DNA of 64,000 bases from Terracoccus sp. 273MFTsu3.1 (GTDB lineage Bacteria; Actinomycetota; Actinomycetes; Actinomycetales; Dermatophilaceae), in the NCBI RefSeq assembly GCF_000383675.1, contig NZ_KB911824.1:124001-188000 (forward strand), written 5' to 3'. Shown piece by piece: positions 61,443 through 64,000 of the stretch (positions within the stretch are counted from its first letter, which is position 1; each line of letters starts with the position of its first letter). Made by a program: the position numbers and the translations under genes. The notes under the pieces are model-generated. The model was not told the DNA's origin. It saw only the letters and a program-made list of their open reading frames with translations, and made no database searches.

Positions 61443-63085
61443 GCGCCCTCCTCGGCTCGGCCCCGTCCCTCGTCCCCGCGGCGACCACGGTCGGCAACCC
61501 GGCGATCAACATCGGGATCTTCGCCCTCTTCGTCGTCGTCACCCTCGCCATCGTCATCCGGGCGTCGCGCAACAACCGCAGCGCCGCGGAGTACTACGCG
61601 GGTGGCCGTGCCTTCACCGGCCGGCAGAACGGCATCGCCATCGCCGGTGACTACCTGTCGGCGGCCTCGTTCCTCGGCATCGCCGGCGCCATCGCCATCA
61701 ACGGCTACGACGGCTTCCTCTACTCCATCGGCTTCCTCGTGGCCTGGCTCGTCGCCCTGCTGCTCGTGGCCGAGCTGCTCCGCAACGTCGGCAAGTACAC
61801 GATGGCCGACGTGCTCAGCTTCCGGCTGCGTCAGCGGCCGGTCCGCATCGCCGCGGCCATCTCGACGCTCGTCGTGTCGTTCTTCTACCTGCTGGCCCAG
61901 ATGGCCGGCGCCGGTGGTCTCGTGGCCCTGCTGCTCGGCATCGAGGGCGCGGTCGGTCAGCGGCTCGTCATCGTCGTCGTCGGCATCCTCATGATCTTCT
62001 ACGTGATCTTCGGCGGCATGAAGGGCACGACCTGGGTGCAGATCATCAAGGCCGTGCTGCTCATCATCGGCGCGGCGATCATGACCTTCTGGGTCCTCGC
62101 CAAGTTCGGCCTCAGCCTCTCGACGCTGCTCGGCGACGCGACGACGGCCTCGCAGGACGCCGGCGGCAAGGACCTGCTCCAGCCGGGTCTGCAGTACAAG
62201 AACCCCGTCGACTTCATCTCCCTCTCGATGGCGCTCGTGCTGGGCACGGCAGGTCTGCCGCACGTCCTCATGCGCTTCTACACGGTGCCGACCTCGCGTG
62301 AGGCCCGTCGGTCCGTCGTGTGGGCCATCTGGCTCATCGGCATCTTCTACATCTTCACGCTCATCCTCGGCTTCGGGGCGGCCGACCTCGTCGGGGCGGC
62401 AGCCATCAAGGCGGCACCGGGTGGGGTCAACTCCGCCGCACCGCTGCTCGCATTCGAGCTCGGTGGCGAGATCCTGCTCGGGATCATCTCGGCGGTCGCC
62501 TTCGCGACGATCCTCGCGGTCGTCGCCGGCCTGACCATCACGGCGAGCGCGTCCCTGTCGCACGACATCTACAACACGGTCGTCAAGAAGGGGACCGCCA
62601 CCCCCGAGGAGGAGGTCAAGGTCGCGCGCATCGCAGCGCTCGTCCTCGGCGCCATCGCCATCATCGGCGGCATCTTCGCCCTCGGCCAGAACATCGCCTT
62701 CCTCGTGGCACTGGCCTTCGCCATCGCCGCGAGCGCGAACCTGCCGACGATCCTCTACTCGCTCTTCTGGAAGCGGTTCAACACCAGGGGTGCGCTGTGG
62801 AGCATCTACGGCGGCCTCATCAGCGCCATCACGCTGATCATCTTCAGCCCGGTCGTCTCCGGCAAGCCGATCGACCCGCTGACGAAGAAGAGCCCGTCGA
62901 TGCTCCAGGGGGTCGACTTCCACTGGTTCCCGCTCGACAACCCGGGCATCATCTCGATCCCGCTCGGCTTCGTCCTCGGCTACATCGGCACCGTCACGAG
63001 CCGTGAGTACAACGCGGCGAAGTACGCCGAGATGGAGGTGCGCTCGCTCACCGGACACGGTGCCGAGACGGCGACGCACCACTGA
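61439..63085 (+). CDS. actP: cation/acetate symporter ActP
   Basis: A 548-residue SSS symporter with about 13 helices. SAAEYYAGGRAFTGRQNGIAIAGDYLSAASFLGIAGAIAINGYDG, LPHVLMRFYTVPTSREARRS and ATILAVVAGLTITASASLSHDIY follow ActP closely. The GTG at 61439 overlaps the DUF485 stop. Together they form the standard YjcH-ActP acetate uptake pair, and the LytS/LytTR genes upstream are likely their regulators. Confidence 0.94.
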   Translation: MSALLGSAPSLVPAATTVGNPAINIGIFALFVVVTLAIVIRASRNNRSAAEYYAGGRAFTGRQNGIAIAGDYLSAASFLGIAGAIAINGYDGFLYSIGFLVAWLVALLLVAELLRNVGKYTMADVLSFRLRQRPVRIAAAISTLVVSFFYLLAQMAGAGGLVALLLGIEGAVGQRLVIVVVGILMIFYVIFGGMKGTTWVQIIKAVLLIIGAAIMTFWVLAKFGLSLSTLLGDATTASQDAGGKDLLQPGLQYKNPVDFISLSMALVLGTAGLPHVLMRFYTVPTSREARRSVVWAIWLIGIFYIFTLILGFGAADLVGAAAIKAAPGGVNSAAPLLAFELGGEILLGIISAVAFATILAVVAGLTITASASLSHDIYNTVVKKGTATPEEEVKVARIAALVLGAIAIIGGIFALGQNIAFLVALAFAIAASANLPTILYSLFWKRFNTRGALWSIYGGLISAITLIIFSPVVSGKPIDPLTKKSPSMLQGVDFHWFPLDNPGIISIPLGFVLGYIGTVTSREYNAAKYAEMEVRSLTGHGAETATHH

Positions 63086-63123
63086 GTCGATCCGTCCCCC
63101 TGCCTGCTGGTGGGGGGACGGGC

Positions 63124-63157
63124 AGCGGCCGCGCACGCCAGGGGTGTGCGCGGCCGC
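63124..63157 (+). terminator. actP terminator
   Basis: A 13-bp perfect stem (63124-63136 with 63145-63157) has an 8-nt loop and begins 38 bp after the actP stop. Confidence 0.85.
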
Positions 63158-63265
63158 TCTCGCGCGTCCGAAGGTCGACCCGGTGGACGGGCAACCTTTC
63201 GACCGGGTGGGCCGTCGTACACGTCGGGTGCCGCGTCAGGGTGCGGCCGCAGACAGGAGGGTCCG

Positions 63266-63808
63266 ATGACGACCGACGCAGGACGCGAAGGCTCGACGTA
63301 CGCGTGGCGACCGGGACGGGGGTATGCCGGGGGTGCCGTGACCGGGGTCTGGTTCGCTGCGGTGCTCACCGTCCTCACCGGCGTCGTCGACGTCATCGGG
63401 TCCGGGTGGCGGGCCGGGCTCGTCGCGCTGGTCGCGGCACAGTTCCTCGGCACCCTCCTCGTCGCGGTCCCCGTGTTCACCCTCGTCGGGCGGGTGCTCC
63501 GCGACGCCGGCCGGACCGCTGCCGTCGGAGGGTATGCCGCGGGCGCCCTCGTGGCACGCCTGCTCGTCGCGCCGTTGCTCGGCTCCGCCGCGGGAGTCGA
63601 ACCGTCGAGCGGTCCCCAGACGGCGGGGCTCGCGGCACTGTCGGTCCTCGCCGCCGTCGTCGCGGCGCTCGTCTCGACGCGCGACCGGCTCCCGCGCACG
63701 AGCGGGCGCCTGCGCCACCGCGCGGGCGGGCAGCCGACCGGTGGGGGCGTCCCGGGACCGTCGGCCGCGCCGGCGCCGGCCGGCCGCTACCTCTCGGGCG
63801 GACCGTGA
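63266..63808 (+). CDS. membrane protein of unknown function
   Basis: A 180-residue protein with about four hydrophobic segments (AGGAVTGVWFAAVLTVLTGVVDVIG; GLVALVAAQFLGTLLVAVPVFTLVG; AAVGGYAAGALVARLLVAPLLG; AGLAALSVLAAVVAALV) and a Pro/Gly-rich C-terminal tail. ATG 63266 follows AGGAGGG. The family is not recognised. It contains two motif copies (63322, 63532), each reading Gly-Tyr-Ala with TAT. It is convergent with proB. Confidence 0.72.
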   Translation: MTTDAGREGSTYAWRPGRGYAGGAVTGVWFAAVLTVLTGVVDVIGSGWRAGLVALVAAQFLGTLLVAVPVFTLVGRVLRDAGRTAAVGGYAAGALVARLLVAPLLGSAAGVEPSSGPQTAGLAALSVLAAVVAALVSTRDRLPRTSGRLRHRAGGQPTGGGVPGPSAAPAPAGRYLSGGP

Positions 63809-63830
63809 CGGAGCGCCCGGGTGGCCGTCC

Positions 63831-64000
63831 TCAGATGACGACGAGGTCGTCGCGGTGGATGACCTCCCGCTCGTACTCCGGGCCCAGCTCGCGGGCGAGC
63901 TCCCTCGTCGACCGTCCCAGCAGGGACGGGAGCTCGGACGAGCTGTAGTTGACGAGGCCGCGGGCGATCGCGGTCCCGTCGGGGGAGCACACGTCGACGG
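63831..64000 (-). CDS. proB: glutamate 5-kinase, C-terminal end (gene continues past the window)
   Basis: The minus-strand frame reads VDVCSPDGTAIARGLVNYSSSELPSLLGRS..., ending REVIHRDDLVVI and a stop. This is the PUA-domain end of ProB, the first enzyme of proline synthesis. Only ~56 residues are visible. proB commonly follows obg in the same direction; here it points toward it from 7 kb away. Confidence 0.88.
   Translation of the reverse strand, partial: VDVCSPDGTAIARGLVNYSSSELPSLLGRSTRELARELGPEYEREVIHRDDLVVI

Overview
The window is about 71-72% GC by eye, has dense gene packing with many 4-bp start/stop overlaps and frequent GTG starts, and carries markers of a high-GC Gram-positive actinobacterium. 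These are a tig-clpP1-clpP2-clpX region with two ClpP paralogs, an RNase E/G-rplU-rpmA-obg block, a mycothiol-type DsbA-like reductase, and the TreX/TreY/TreZ trehalose route. A member of Micrococcales, perhaps Intrasporangiaceae (Janibacter-like), fits, but that placement is inference.

Layout. 0-7.4 kb: the end of a siderophore-interacting protein, then a glgX-treY-treZ operon turning glycogen-type glucans into trehalose. 7.5-12.7 kb: TesB thioesterase, a RecQ-like helicase with a C-terminal phosphoribosyltransferase-like domain, a hotdog thioesterase and a glycerophosphodiesterase. 12.8-16.8 kb: a three-gene minus-strand operon that reads as a polymorphic toxin system: an ESX-like helical protein, a 964-residue toxin ending in a CdiA-type tRNA-nuclease-like domain, and a candidate immunity protein. 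16.9-30 kb: a GH13 glucosidase with a putative LacI/MalR-type operator, a MarR/monooxygenase pair with visible operators, truncated hemoglobin, MscS channel, aminopeptidase N, RpiB, a membrane SpoIIE-type phosphatase and TrmB.

30.4-30.7 kb: tRNA-Pro(TGG) and tRNA-Gly(TCC). 31.7-38.8 kb: protein quality control (tig, clpP1, clpP2, clpX) with candidate ClgR boxes before clpP1 and clpX. This block is interrupted by an ACBP gene, a DUF559 endonuclease-like gene flanked by two copies of a ~75-bp repeat, and a secreted TIMP-like protein. 38.9-46.3 kb: a papain/C39-like protein, a TetR-MFS efflux pair with a perfect operator, and a MoxR-DUF58-DUF4129 operon. 46.4-56.8 kb: valS, a PlsC-type acyltransferase, a DUF2344 gene, rne, rplU, rpmA, obg. 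56.8-63.1 kb: a large perfect inverted repeat, then a cytosolic LytS-type kinase, a LytTR regulator, two acetate/solute symporters and a DUF485 subunit. The window ends in the 3' end of proB on the minus strand.

Three signals stand out. The first is the toxin-immunity operon. The second is the pair of repeats around the DUF559 gene, in which the internal spacing is exactly 51 nt on both sides. The third is a dispersed 8-mer, GTATGCCG/CGGCATAC. Its 7-base core GTATGCC occurs 33 times by my count, in both orientations, and is over-represented between genes. Inside genes it coincides with otherwise rare codons (TAT, GCA, ATA). No CRISPR array, insertion sequence, rRNA or prophage was seen.
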